Shown piece after piece: positions 8,363 to 19,392 of a stretch of DNA of 49,932 nt (position 1 is the first letter of the stretch; every line of letters starts with the position of its first letter). The stretch covers positions 1-49,932 of the forward strand of contig MNGW01000069.1 in the NCBI GenBank assembly GCA_001918935.1, read 5' to 3'. Both the position numbers and the translations under genes were made by a program. The notes under the pieces are model-generated. The model saw only the letters and a list, made by a program, of their open reading frames with translations, ran no database searches and was not told the origin of the DNA. The DNA is from Acidobacteriales bacterium 13_1_40CM_3_55_5. GTDB lineage: Bacteria; Acidobacteriota; Terriglobia; Terriglobales; Acidobacteriaceae.

Positions 8363-10408
8363 TCACATCATGGCTACCGGCGGCGCCGGTTCGTTGGGGT
8401 CGCCGGCACTCGATAGCGGAAGTCGGATCATCAGAACGGCCAGAGCAATCATCACGGCGATTCCGGCAACATATGACTGATTGCTAAACACCTGAGGTCG
8501 GGCCCAGGCGGGTGCGAATTGCAATCCGGCCCACACCAGTCCAAGGATAGCTTCGCCGGCGATGAGGCCGGAAGCGGTGAGCACGCCGGCATTCTCAACG
8601 CGTGCTTTCTGCGCCTGATTGAATCCGCGGCGTTGGGCCACCCAATCTCCGAGGGAGCGGAAAACTCCACCGAGGAATATTGCGAATGTGGTCTCAAACG
8701 GCAGATACATACCGACTGCCACCAGCATGGGGCTGCGCACCTGCATCATGATTAACCCAATGCCCATAAATATGCCGACCACCACCAGCGGCCATGGCAT
8801 CTCGCCGCCCACGATTCCCATGGCTAGCGTGGCCATTAGTCCAGCTTGGGGAGCGGAGAGTTGGCGGTCTCCAAATCCGACTCCGCCGGCTTTGATGTTG
8901 GCTTCGTGCAGCAACATGAGGGGAAAGTACATCACCAGACTTGCCACTACGACCGCGATTAATTCCGCCATCTGGATCTTGCGAGGCGTGCCTCCCAGGA
9001 TGTATCCGACTTTAAAGTCCTGAAGCAGTTCTCCTGCTACTGCCGAGGAAACGCAAACCACAGTAGCAACGCCGAGCACCGCGGCCACGCCGGCGTTTCC
9101 AGAAACTCCCAGCGCAACCATGAGCAAAGCCGCAACCAGCAAAGTCGAGAGAGTTAATCCTGAAATCGGATTGTTGGACGATCCGATGAATCCGACTAGA
9201 TTGCCGGAAACAGTCGCGAAGAAGAAACCGACAAAAATCATCACCACGGCTGCCAAAATGGCCGGCCAAACCAAACCGGTAATATGAATATAAAGAAAGC
9301 ACATGAGCACGAACATGAGGGCAATCAATCCGAAAACAACCTTCGAGCTCATATATTGTTCAGTGCGCGAAAGTTGGGCTCGCTGCGCGGCAGTCTGTCG
9401 CAGGTCAGCGAATGCTTTGCCCAGGCCGGCAGTCAGGCTCTTGCGCATTTTGAATAACGTATACGCGGCCCCTACAAGCATTCCGCCTACGGCGATGGGA
9501 CGCACGATGAACCTCCATACCGCAGCCGCGATGGCTGCCCAGTTATCGGGCGTGTCGGATGGCAGGTATTGTTTGAGTTGAGGGCCGAGAAAGAAGATGA
9601 GCAGAGGAACCATCAGTCCCCAGGCCAGCACACCGCCGGCAAATTGGAGGGCGGCAAGACGCAGCCCGATAATGTATCCAACTCCTAAGTAAGCGGGACT
9701 CACGCTCGGCGCCGCGAACATGCTGGTTCCTCCTGCGGCCACCAGGTTCGTGCTTCCTGCCGTACCCAAACGAACTTGGCTATGACCGAGACTGCCTACC
9801 ACAGGATGGAAATCTTTATCGGCGGCGAATAAACCGAAGCGTCCGAGCATATACACCACACCGCCGATGCCGATATTCCAGAAAAGATATTTCGCAGCTT
9901 GTGCGCCTCGCTGGCCGGCTTTATGAATTTCTGCGGCGGCCACGGATTCTGGGAACGGGAGTTCCGGGTCCTCCACCATCACCCGCCGCACTAGAGAAAT
10001 GAAAAGCACCCCCAGTATGCTGCCCACCATAATCAACGCCGTGGATTTCCAGTAGGCGTCGGCGGGACGAAAAGAAGTCCAGGCCCGAGAAAGCAAGAAA
10101 GCAGGAATGGTGAAAATCGCGCCAGCGGCAACGGACTCTCCGATGGAGCCGGCGGTACGGGCAATGTTTTCTTCCAGCAGCGATCCCTTCCACGCCCGCA
10201 GGACGGCCATGGCAATTACCGCGGCAGGATAGGTTGCCGCAATCGTGATTCCCGCGCGCAAACCCAGATAAGCATTGGCCGAGCCCAGAACCACCGTCAT
10301 AACCAGTCCCAGCAAAACCGCCCGGAGGGTAAATTCCTTCATTTCCACGGTTTCGGGCACAAATGGTTGGTGCTTCCTGGGGCTGTTCACCGTAATTTCG
10401 GTGCTCAT
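8363..10408 (-). CDS. OPT family oligopeptide transporter
   Basis: 681-aa multi-TM ORF; FTLRAVLLGLVMTVVLGSANAYLGLRAGITIAATYPAAVIAMA is characteristic of the OPT family. Confidence 0.92.
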   Translation of the reverse strand: MSTEITVNSPRKHQPFVPETVEMKEFTLRAVLLGLVMTVVLGSANAYLGLRAGITIAATYPAAVIAMAVLRAWKGSLLEENIARTAGSIGESVAAGAIFTIPAFLLSRAWTSFRPADAYWKSTALIMVGSILGVLFISLVRRVMVEDPELPFPESVAAAEIHKAGQRGAQAAKYLFWNIGIGGVVYMLGRFGLFAADKDFHPVVGSLGHSQVRLGTAGSTNLVAAGGTSMFAAPSVSPAYLGVGYIIGLRLAALQFAGGVLAWGLMVPLLIFFLGPQLKQYLPSDTPDNWAAIAAAVWRFIVRPIAVGGMLVGAAYTLFKMRKSLTAGLGKAFADLRQTAAQRAQLSRTEQYMSSKVVFGLIALMFVLMCFLYIHITGLVWPAILAAVVMIFVGFFFATVSGNLVGFIGSSNNPISGLTLSTLLVAALLMVALGVSGNAGVAAVLGVATVVCVSSAVAGELLQDFKVGYILGGTPRKIQMAELIAVVVASLVMYFPLMLLHEANIKAGGVGFGDRQLSAPQAGLMATLAMGIVGGEMPWPLVVVGIFMGIGLIMMQVRSPMLVAVGMYLPFETTFAIFLGGVFRSLGDWVAQRRGFNQAQKARVENAGVLTASGLIAGEAILGLVWAGLQFAPAWARPQVFSNQSYVAGIAVMIALAVLMIRLPLSSAGDPNEPAPPVAMM

Positions 10409-10625
10409 GGGTAAGATCCTCGCAAGTATTTAAATCTGCTCCACATAGGGCAAGACCGCGCACGTTAGCACGCGTGCTGGCTCCATTACAAGTGCGTGGC
10501 CAAAGCCCCACTCCGAGGGGCTCCGGACATCCTTTGTGAGATGCATAACTTCTAATCAGGTGCTCTGCTTTGGTATGATTTTAGGACTGCATTGTCTTCT
10601 GGCCCCGTTTTGAGGAGGACAAGCC

Positions 10626-10835
10626 ATGCTGTCAAAAGAATTTCAGTGTTCTGATTGTGGAAGTCTTGATGGTTTCCGCTCGCATCCCAGAAGTTTCACG
10701 GAAAAGTACATTCTGCCCGTGCTGTTCTTGCGTCCAGTGCGTTGTGCGGATTGCTACCGTCGCGATTACCACACCGTTTTTACGAACGTGCGAGAGCGCC
10801 AGGAATCCGAAGTAACTCATAAAGCTGCGGCGTGA
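10626..10835 (+). CDS. small protein with paired CxxC motifs (possible zinc ribbon)
   Basis: 69 aa; CSDCGS ... RCADCYRRDY; gaggaggacaagcc upstream of ATG. Confidence 0.6.
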   Translation: MLSKEFQCSDCGSLDGFRSHPRSFTEKYILPVLFLRPVRCADCYRRDYHTVFTNVRERQESEVTHKAAA

Positions 10836-10981
10836 CTTCGGTGCGTTGCGTGCGGGATGTCTGCCCGTTATACTGAAGAATATCCGTCCCTGAAAGGCCT
10901 TGGCGGGACAGGAGGTTCGTCTTCAGCAGTAGCGGTGACCCAATTCGTACCGGGACCCAAGTTATAGCGAAGGATAATTCG

Positions 10982-11817
10982 CTGGTTTCTTTCCTGGTCT
11001 CTTCGGCGAGCGGTATCGCCGAAAGCCTGTTCGCTACCCTGTTTCCCTCCGATTGCCGCCTCTGTGGTACCCCTCTGGTCAATATTTCAAGATTGCCTGT
11101 ATGTGATGAATGCCTCTCGGCCATGCGGCCAATCGCGGGTGGGACCTGTTCGATTTGTGGCGAGCGCCTGCTGAGCCCATACGCGTTCCTGGCAGAGGCT
11201 GAGGCTCGATGCGGACTATGTCGCAGGCTCGAACCCCCGTTCGTCAAGGCGGTAGCCTATGGCAGTTATGAAGGCGGATTACGCGAACTCATCCACATTC
11301 TGAAATATGGGCAGGTACGGCCTGCAGCCAACGTGCTGGGACGCATGCTGTCGGAAGTAATGGCCGGGCTGGAGTCCGCCTTTGGACCTGGCACAGTCGT
11401 GGTCGTGCCCTTGCAGGTCCGGAGATCGCGTCAAAGAGGCTTCAATCATTCGGAATTGATCGCCCGAGCTGCGCTTAAGCTGGGACCAACCGGAGATCGA
11501 CTGGTGCTCAACGCCAAGATATTGGAACGCCATCGCGACACTCAATCCCAAACCGACCTGACCCGGCATCAACGTCGGGAAAACATTCGCGGTGCTTTTG
11601 TGGTGGCAAATCCTGAAGCACTAAGCGGGCGAGAAGTACTCGTTGTGGACGACGTATTCACGACCGGCACGACAGTCTCGAGTGTGCCAGGGTATTGCTT
11701 CGGGCCGGCGCATCTAAAGTTTGGATAGCAACTCTGGCACGTACGTTGAAAGGCGATGCCCAGCATGCCGACGCGGAATTGGATGAGATCGGCATGACGA
11801 TGGCGGCCCACGGATAA
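10982..11817 (+). pseudogene. comF: ComF family amidophosphoribosyltransferase-like protein, frameshifted near 3' end; start uncertain
   Basis: CRLCGTPL...CDECLSAM zinc region, VVVPLQVRRSRQRGFNHSELIA, EVLVVDDVFTTGTTVS PRPP motif; reading resumes +1 as CARVLLRAGASKVWIATLARTLKGDA to TAA at 11817. Confidence 0.8.
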
Positions 11818-11826
11818 AAAACTCGT

Positions 11827-12435
11827 ATGTCAGGGAAGTGGAACAATTCGATGAGTGGGTTGGGCAGGCCTCATACCCCTTCGCCCGCAGTCGTCGGAAT
11901 GCAACCGGAGAGTAACGGCCATGTCCTGCACGCTCCAGTGCTGGTCCTGAACGCGTCGTACGAGCCGATTAATGTGTGCGCCGCGAGGCGAGCCATTGTG
12001 CTGGTGCTGAAAGGTGTAGCCATGACGGAAGAAGAGAACGGGCACTTCCTGCACGCTGCACGCTTGGCGCTTCGTGTACCTTCCGTAATCCGCTTACTGG
12101 AGTACCGGCGAATCCCCCATCAGAGCCGGGCGCTGTCCCGTAAGAATATTCTGCTGCGCGATCGCAATACTTGCCAATACTGTAGCGAAGTCCTGCCCTC
12201 GAGCGAATTGACGCTTGATCACGTGGTGCCGCGCTCGCGCGGTGGTGCTTCCACCTGGGAAAATCTTGTGGCCTGCTGCCATCTCTGCAATCGCCAGAAA
12301 GGAAATCAACTTCCTGTCGAGGCGGGCATGAGGCTAATGCGGGAGCCACGCGCATTCAATCTCCACACCAGCCGTCACATCATGCGCCTGATGGGTCGCT
12401 CGGACGATAAGTGGCGTAAATATCTTTTCTATTGA
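11827..12435 (+). CDS. HNH endonuclease
   Basis: [45 protein letters not shown]. Confidence 0.93.
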   Translation: MSGKWNNSMSGLGRPHTPSPAVVGMQPESNGHVLHAPVLVLNASYEPINVCAARRAIVLVLKGVAMTEEENGHFLHAARLALRVPSVIRLLEYRRIPHQSRALSRKNILLRDRNTCQYCSEVLPSSELTLDHVVPRSRGGASTWENLVACCHLCNRQKGNQLPVEAGMRLMREPRAFNLHTSRHIMRLMGRSDDKWRKYLFY

Positions 12436-12438
12436 GCC

Positions 12439-13236
12439 CTACGGTTTTGGCGATTTTTCCTGCGCCTGAGTTGTAGCGGGTGTTCGGTGGTAATTCGTAA
12501 ACTTCAGGGTTTGCTTGATTCGCACATCACTTCGATTGAAGTGCAAAGTGTCGTCCGCTGAAGAAAAGGTTGGAAACCAATACTTCCCGTCAATCAATTC
12601 CCGCCACGTGGTAAAGCGTGGGAATAAGTTCTCTTCGAGACGCTTTTTCTTCATGATCTTGATATCAGGTTCTGATTTCCCGCTGTTCTTCACGATCTGA
12701 AAGTCTTGATCGTCCAGCCAGATTCGTCCCTTAAAGTAGCGTTTGCCGGGCTCGATCCGTTTGGGTGCAACATCAAACACGTAGCAATGCAATTCATCCA
12801 TCTTCTGCTGGCCGATGTAAAGCACATCGTATTCCGGGAGTTCATCCTGACTGATGGTGAAAGATGAGCGCGTTTCGAGATCGTCCAGGTCCTCTTTCGA
12901 CATGGGTGTGCTGGCCTGCGGCGAAAACACGACTTGCTTTACGCGCTTGCCGTTCTGGTAACTGATGTCCGCTACTTGACGATATTCGCCGATTTCGCTT
13001 TCACCGTCGAGCGCCTGTGCTCTTATCGTTTGCCGGAAGGTGTACTGCTCGCGTGCCTTTTTCCATTCCTTTTCCTTGGCGGAGAAACGTTGGATAACTT
13101 GCTCCGGGGTCACACCTTTGGGCGGGGATTTATCGAGTTCTCCCTCCTGTGCGCGCGACCTGGGATGCAACCAAAGGAGCGCAAGTAGAAGAGCAAGGCT
13201 AGCTCGCTGAGCTTTGAGAGGCAGCTGGACGCTCAT
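12439..13236 (-). CDS. exported protein, lipoprotein-sorting-like fold (paralogue of 13349..14170)
   Basis: N-terminal hydrophobic signal-like segment; extended similarity to neighbouring ORF. Confidence 0.75.
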   Translation of the reverse strand: MSVQLPLKAQRASLALLLALLWLHPRSRAQEGELDKSPPKGVTPEQVIQRFSAKEKEWKKAREQYTFRQTIRAQALDGESEIGEYRQVADISYQNGKRVKQVVFSPQASTPMSKEDLDDLETRSSFTISQDELPEYDVLYIGQQKMDELHCYVFDVAPKRIEPGKRYFKGRIWLDDQDFQIVKNSGKSEPDIKIMKKKRLEENLFPRFTTWRELIDGKYWFPTFSSADDTLHFNRSDVRIKQTLKFTNYHRTPATTQAQEKSPKP

Positions 13237-13301
13237 GACGGCCTAGTCTAATCAAACAGAGCCTCAATGTCAGCGGAAGATAATTTTCGGTTTCTGAAGG
13301 A

Positions 13302-13331
13302 AAGCCCGCCAGATCGTCTGGCGGGCTTTGG
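13302..13331 (-). terminator. intrinsic terminator-like hairpin
   Basis: AAAGCCCGCCAGA-tcg-TCTGGCGGGCTTT near-perfect stem, just downstream of the 13349..14170 gene. Confidence 0.75.
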
Positions 13332-13348
13332 ATTGTTGAGACGGACGG

Positions 13349-14170
13349 CTACTTCTGTGGTTTCGTTTCCTTGGGGATTTCCTTACCCTCATAGGTGATT
13401 TTCGACTTGGATCCGAAGCGCTGGTAGTTCTCATACTTCACAACTTCGCGAATGTGAACGTCGCCCGCCATGCCCGAGAAGTGAAGCACGTCATCAGCCT
13501 TCGTGTAGGTGGGAAACCAGTATTTGCCATCAATCTGCTCGCGCCAGGTAGTGAATTTGGGGAAGAGATTTTCATTATTCTTGGTGCGGATATCGGGTAC
13601 AGTTTTGCCAAAAGTCTTAACAATCTGAAAGTCGCGGTCGTCGACCCATATGCGTCCCTGGAAATATCGTTTGCCCTTTTCTATCTGTTTGGGAGCAATG
13701 TCGAAGACATACGTATGCAGTTCATCTTCCTTCTGCTGGCCAACATATAGGATCTGGTACTCAGGAACTTCCTCGCTGGTCAGCACGAAGGGCAGCCGGT
13801 GCCGGATATCGCTAACGTCTTCCGGCGACATCGAGATTTTTTCCAAAGTAGACTGCGGCGCAAAAGTGACATTCTCCAGACGTCTTCCTTTGTCGTCGAA
13901 AACTACGTTGAAGACCTCCAGATATTCCCCGGTGACGGTATCGCCGTCAACGGTTTGCACCTTCACCGTCTGTTTGTAAGTGTACTGGTCACGGGCTTCT
14001 TTGAATTCCGTCTCCTTGGCTGCGAACCGTTGAATGATCTCTTCTGGAGTGGTCCCTTTGGGCTGACTGGGATCGAGTGGGCCTTCCTGCGCCGCTAGCC
14101 CGGGCAAGATGGATGCAAATAGGCAAACCGTGAGTGCTGGAAGTAAGAGAGAACGATTGATAAAGTTCAT
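13349..14170 (-). CDS. exported protein, lipoprotein-sorting-like fold (paralogue of 12439..13236)
   Basis: Signal peptide; PKGTTPEEIIQRFAAKETEFKEARDQYTYKQTV aligns with neighbour. Confidence 0.77.
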   Translation of the reverse strand: MNFINRSLLLPALTVCLFASILPGLAAQEGPLDPSQPKGTTPEEIIQRFAAKETEFKEARDQYTYKQTVKVQTVDGDTVTGEYLEVFNVVFDDKGRRLENVTFAPQSTLEKISMSPEDVSDIRHRLPFVLTSEEVPEYQILYVGQQKEDELHTYVFDIAPKQIEKGKRYFQGRIWVDDRDFQIVKTFGKTVPDIRTKNNENLFPKFTTWREQIDGKYWFPTYTKADDVLHFSGMAGDVHIREVVKYENYQRFGSKSKITYEGKEIPKETKPQK

Positions 14171-14412
14171 AGACGTAAATGAAGAACCTGAAGGAACGAT
14201 TTGTTTGAAATGTCTGCTCCACCCGCTGCCCGCTTAGCCTGCCGAATGCTTTTCGGTCGGCGGCCCCGCGACACAGAGATTTGCAGCCCTACTTGTTTAT
14301 TAGAGTCATTAAATGGAGGTAAAGTTGCCGCAAAAAGCACTCGTCAGCCTGCGATCCCGACCTGATGGCACACAGGTTGGTTTAAACTACCGATTCCCTG
14401 GGAGGATAGATC

Positions 14413-16485
14413 ATGCGTCGTCTCGTAGTTATCGCAGCGGTACTGATGTGGGTTCTCCCGGTTTTAGGACAGACCAAGCGTCCATTCACTTTCCAAGACA
14501 TGATGTCACTCAAGCGCGTGGCTGAGCCTGTCCCCTCGCCTGACGGAAAGTGGGTGTTATTCAGCGCCGTGGATGTGAGCCTGGAGGCGAACACTAAGAC
14601 ACCGCATGTGTGGGCAGTGCCGGCAGCGGGGGGAGAGGAGCGCGAGATCATCACTGCTCAGAATGCAGATCGTCCGCGCTGGGCGCCGGACGGCAAACGC
14701 TTTCTATTTCTCTCAACGAAGGAAGGCGGTTCGCAAATCTGGATCGCCGACTTTGATAGCTCTTCTGGTACCGTCACTGGGGTCCACAAGTTAACCTCGA
14801 TTGCCACCGAAGCCGACGGCCCAATCTGGTCTCCGGACGGAAGGAATATTCTGTTTGCCTCCAATGTGTATCCCGAATGTACGGATGCAGCCTGCAATCA
14901 GAAGAAGCTTGCCGAATCCGCGCAGACAAAGATCAAGGCTCTCATCTTCACCCATTTGCTCTACCGCCATTGGAATGGCTACAAAGAGAGCAAGCGCAGT
15001 CATTTGCTGGTAATTCCCACCGCGGGTGGCGCGAGCCGCGATCTCACCCCTGGCGATCACGATGTTCCGCCATTTAGTTTAGGCGGGCAAGACGATTACG
15101 CCTTTTCTCCCGATGGCCAGGAAGTCTGTTATACGGCGAACCTCGATGAGGAAGAAGCCACCAGCACGAACAACGATCTTTTTATCGTTTCGGTAAATGG
15201 CGGCTTGGCAAAGAAGATCACAGATAATCCTGCCAGTGATTCCACGCCGCTCTATTCCTCGGATGGGAAGTACATCGCGTATCGCGCGCAATTCAGGCCA
15301 GGGTATGAGAGCGATCGCTTCCGGCTGATGCTCTACGAACGCAAGACAGGCGAGAAGAAGAACCTGACGGAGAACTTCGATCGTTGGGTGGGGACGTTCA
15401 CTTGGGCACCGGACTCGAAAGCGATCTACTTCAGCTCTGAAGATAAAGGCGAAGCGCCTGTCTACCGTTTGAATTTGCCCAGCGGCGTTCCTGCAGAGCT
15501 CACTCGTGGTTACAATGATGACCTTGCCATCACCCGCGACGGAAAGACTCTACTGTTTACGCGGATGTCATTGCTGCATCCTAACGAGATATACGGTCAA
15601 GCAATCCAGGAGGCCGGTGTGGAGCGTAGCGCCAATGGTATGGGTTGGACAGCCGTTACCCATTTGAATGACTCCATTCTTTCCCACGCTTCCATGTCTC
15701 CAGCCGAACCTTTCTGGTTCACCGGCGCGGAGAACGTCAAAGTAGAAGGCTTCATCGTCAAACCGCCGAACTTTGATCCCAACAGAAAATATCCAGTCAA
15801 ATTTCTCATCCACGGCGGGCCGCAAGGGGCCTGGGGCGATGATTGGAGCTATCGTTGGAACGTGGAACTTTTCGCGGCAAACGGTTACGTCGTCGTCATG
15901 ATCAATCCCCGAGGATCAACCGGCTACGGACAGAAGTTCGTTGACGACATCAATGGCGATTGGGGTGGCCGTGCCTTCGAGGATCTGATGAAAGGGCTTG
16001 ACTACGCCGAAAGCACTTACCCATTTATTGACAAAGACCGGGAATGCGCGCTGGGCGCCAGCTATGGCGGCTACATGGCGAACTGGATTCTCGGCCATAC
16101 CAACCGCTTCAAGTGCATCGTGTCGCACGATGGCATGTTCAACACGGAATCTGCCTGGGGCACGACGGAAGAGTTATGGTTCAACGAATGGGAGTTCAAG
16201 GGTACGCCATACAACAATCGCGAACTCTATCGCAAGTGGTCACCACATCTCTCGGCGACAAGCTTCAAGACGCCCACCCTTGTAATTCACGGCCAGCTCG
16301 ATTACCGGCTGGATGTTTCAGAAGGATTTCAGCTTTTTACCACGGTGCAGCGGCTGAAAATTCCGTCGAAAATGCTTTATTTCCCCGATGAAGGCCACTG
16401 GATACTCAAACCGCAAAACAGCCAGCTCTGGTACAAGACAGTGAACGATTGGGTAGACCAGTGGGTTGGGCAGAGTCACCGATAG
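14413..16485 (+). CDS. S9 family peptidase (prolyl oligopeptidase / acylaminoacyl-peptidase-like)
   Basis: Signal peptide, PD40-like repeats, catalytic GASYGGYMANW, C-terminal HGQLDYRLDV and DEGHWILKP. Confidence 0.95.
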   Translation: MRRLVVIAAVLMWVLPVLGQTKRPFTFQDMMSLKRVAEPVPSPDGKWVLFSAVDVSLEANTKTPHVWAVPAAGGEEREIITAQNADRPRWAPDGKRFLFLSTKEGGSQIWIADFDSSSGTVTGVHKLTSIATEADGPIWSPDGRNILFASNVYPECTDAACNQKKLAESAQTKIKALIFTHLLYRHWNGYKESKRSHLLVIPTAGGASRDLTPGDHDVPPFSLGGQDDYAFSPDGQEVCYTANLDEEEATSTNNDLFIVSVNGGLAKKITDNPASDSTPLYSSDGKYIAYRAQFRPGYESDRFRLMLYERKTGEKKNLTENFDRWVGTFTWAPDSKAIYFSSEDKGEAPVYRLNLPSGVPAELTRGYNDDLAITRDGKTLLFTRMSLLHPNEIYGQAIQEAGVERSANGMGWTAVTHLNDSILSHASMSPAEPFWFTGAENVKVEGFIVKPPNFDPNRKYPVKFLIHGGPQGAWGDDWSYRWNVELFAANGYVVVMINPRGSTGYGQKFVDDINGDWGGRAFEDLMKGLDYAESTYPFIDKDRECALGASYGGYMANWILGHTNRFKCIVSHDGMFNTESAWGTTEELWFNEWEFKGTPYNNRELYRKWSPHLSATSFKTPTLVIHGQLDYRLDVSEGFQLFTTVQRLKIPSKMLYFPDEGHWILKPQNSQLWYKTVNDWVDQWVGQSHR

Positions 16486-16642
16486 CGCTCGAGTGTTCCA
16501 AATTTTGGCTGTCGCACGGATCGGAGTCTTCCTTTTCCAATCCCATCTCCTCGACGTGCACTGCCGATCGCAGGGTTAACCGGTCCCAGCGATTGCAATG
16601 CAAATTGGAGAGTACTAGTTCCTGCCTTTGACGTTCCCAATA

Positions 16643-18804
16643 TCAAAGTAGATCCCTGAAGCCTTCCGGTCGCCTGCTCCCGCCCCCACAGGCCGCAAAA
16701 GATGCTGGTGGCGTGGCCGTGAAAAATACACTGGCGCCAGCCACCGGCGTAAGGCCGCCGGCTGTGAGCACCCGCACTCGTATCGGATTCGGCGCCTCTC
16801 CCCCGACGGACGTTGCTGGATTCGAACCTGCGACCAGGCGAATAATGTCGTCAGAGGCGGCGCCGTAGGTCAGAGCTCCTGTCATTATGGAGGCCGCGCC
16901 AGTAGCAGGATCACTGAGCGTGACGTTCTGCAACCCATCCGCCATGGCAGGCGCAGTCGCAGTAACTTGATTCGCGGACACCGCCAAAAGCGGCGCATTC
17001 ATGGCTGCGATTTTTACGGCCCTGTTCCCGCGCAAGCCCAGGCCTTGAATGGCGAGGGCTGTTCCACCGCCGACACTGGCGCGCGGGGGAATTACTCTGT
17101 CGCCATAGAAAACGCGGGCGCGATAGCGAAAATCAGGACGTCCGTCGCCGCGATAGTCGGAGATGCCAAGACGGAAATTGGCAGTCGCCAATAGAACAGC
17201 ATCCAACCGGGTCATGCCGAAATTAAACGTGTTGAACGCCATCGGCGTGGCTGCTGGCAGAATTCCCTCCCGGATTAGAAAGCGCCCACATGCCTATCAC
17301 GGGAAGGGATTTGCTCTGCGAGGCGACTCCTGACTCGTCGAGCGCAGTCACTTCCACGGAGAGCGTTCGGTTGTTCTGCCCAGAGAACCAGAAGTAGTCG
17401 GTGTTACCGTACCCGCTGAGCCCTGCCAGCCACTCTCCTAGAGTCGGAAGCGGCGCAGGTGACGTGTAATCGACCGGTTCGAACCAGTCCGGGGGATGAA
17501 CCGCACTGCCCTGCATGAGGATGTCTTGCTGGAGATTGCCACCTTTGCTCACGGTGACTACGATCGGCGGAGTCGAGCCTGAAGGCTGCACCTGCCACGG
17601 TCCGTATGGTCCCACGGTTTGCGACCATAACGGATCAATTGCCTCCACGGTGAGTTCGCATTGCGCGCTACCGCCGCTACCTGGGATCTCCAGCCCCGCA
17701 AGATCGAACGTTCCCTCGACGGCGGCATCGTCGGAGCCAAACCGGTCGAAGGGTTGTCCACTGCCATCATTAGGGCCGTTCACCGGATTTCCGGCATATC
17801 CGCGAAACATGAATCCAGAAACAGACGCTGCCGCATACGCCCGCGAGGCCAGACCAGTCGTAGGATCGACCCAGCGAGCCATGACGTTGACGCCCTGCAT
17901 GGGTTGTGCCGGCTGGCCATTTGCATCCACGAAGTGCACCGTGCTATGAATACGAATTGTGTTTTCGAAAGCTGTTTGCCGGGAAAGTTGGACTGGTTTT
18001 GCAGAGTGACGGGATACAGCCTGGAAAGCGATGCTCGGTCGTCCATTTTCGGCTGATCAGGATTGGTGTAGCAGATGGAAATCGGGACGCAACTTATGCT
18101 GTCCGTGGCATGCATGATCGTGAACCCAGCATAATCAGCTGCAGTAGGAACGGGATTGCGCGTGATGACATTGAGGTTTACCTGCGACCAATCCAGTCCC
18201 AGGACGCGGCCAAAAGTCCGAACCATGCGATACTTCAGATCAGGCAATTGGGAGGATGTCTGGGCGCAATTGCCGTTCCCGAGTTGGTAAAACAGTACAA
18301 AGTATTGCCGGCGCCAGAGCCAAGCAAAGCGCTGGTTACTGCCCCATCGCTGTCGTATACGATCGCCACAGGCTTATTTACCGCGGTCGGCAGGATATCG
18401 GAGGGCATGGTAAAGGTTCCATTACCGTTCGCGATCACATTCGTCCCGTTGACGTCCTCACCCAGCTGTCCCGCAAGCGTTGTGGCAACGGCCGCCGCAG
18501 GAATGGACGTCCAATCGCTGAAAGCATCGGCGACAAAGAGGTCTGCAGCAGCGTGCACTAGCAGGGGACTGAGGTCGCCCTGGTCTGTGTAATAGCTGAT
18601 CGAGCCTTGCGCCCAGGTTAAGGGAGTGCCCTTTGTGCCAGCGTCAAAGTAGTTGACGCCCGCGATGTAGCGCGGTCCACCTGCACTTCCCATTTGCGGC
18701 AGAAGCAGCATTAGAAATATCGCTAAGAGCGTGCAGAGGAGTAGCCACAGAAGCCGGCGCAATCTCGTGGGCTGTTCTCTGATGCGGGTGACGACAGCGG
18801 CCAT
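16643..18804 (-). pseudogene. secreted multi-domain protein (Ig/TIG-like C-terminal region), broken by several frameshifts
   Basis: Successive ORFs 18235..18804, 17780..18247, 17223..17939 and 16643..17242 read through as one protein after 1-nt corrections near 17968-17970 and 17267-17272; further lesion near 18250-18290. Confidence 0.75.
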
Positions 18805-18806
18805 CG

Positions 18807-19346
18807 CTACTCCTCGACCAATCGCCGAATGGCACGGGCAAAGTCGCGACGGGTCACACGCGTTTTACCCCGAAGCTGGACCTCGGCTGGATTGGAAGCC
18901 AAGGACGCTATCCGATCGGGTTGCAAGTCGATTTTCCCGTTCCTATCAACTGTAAAACGACCCAAGGGGCCCGCGACCGGGCTGGTCAATCCCAATTGGC
19001 TAGGACGATAAAGGAAAAGCAACACGCGCTCGCCGAGCCGATAGCGTTCGCCCTGCTCCCACAAACCAACCCATTCGCGTATCACCAGTGTCTGCCCAGT
19101 GCGGACTCCTCGAATGCCCTGTTCTACCTGGAATGTGATTCGCACCGTGGACACGTCGGCAGTTAGACTGTCGGCCACCCGCTCAATCCCCGTGACTTTG
19201 CCCGCGAAAATATAGCCGGAGTCGCGTGTCATCTGACGCAGGCTGGGCATGTGCCCAAAGCTCTGTGCAAACGCCGGCAGTGAGAACATGTACAGAAAAA
19301 AAAGGCAGAGTCGGGATTGGTAGCTTTTGAAAGTCAAAGAAGACAT
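18807..19346 (-). CDS. exported hypothetical protein
   Basis: 179 aa with signal peptide (LFFLYMFSLPAFAQS); adjacent to the broken secreted protein. Confidence 0.7.
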   Translation of the reverse strand: MSSLTFKSYQSRLCLFFLYMFSLPAFAQSFGHMPSLRQMTRDSGYIFAGKVTGIERVADSLTADVSTVRITFQVEQGIRGVRTGQTLVIREWVGLWEQGERYRLGERVLLFLYRPSQLGLTSPVAGPLGRFTVDRNGKIDLQPDRIASLASNPAEVQLRGKTRVTRRDFARAIRRLVEE

Positions 19347-19392
19347 GGAAGGCCCCAGTTAAAACTTGAGGCCAGTCCATAGCGGGGAATAT

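Noticed and set aside
10467-10478. AGCACGCGTGCT perfect palindrome upstream of the OPT gene
   Set aside because: 12-bp palindromes occur by chance in GC-rich DNA; no second copy noticed nearby
10780-11247. 155-aa minus-strand ORF
   Set aside because: Antisense to comF, whose zinc-finger and PRPP motifs are convincing
4680-16485. Peptide-scavenging island (M24, MFS/POT-like, OPT, S9)
   Set aside because: Genes are separated by unrelated functions and on different strands; co-location is suggestive only
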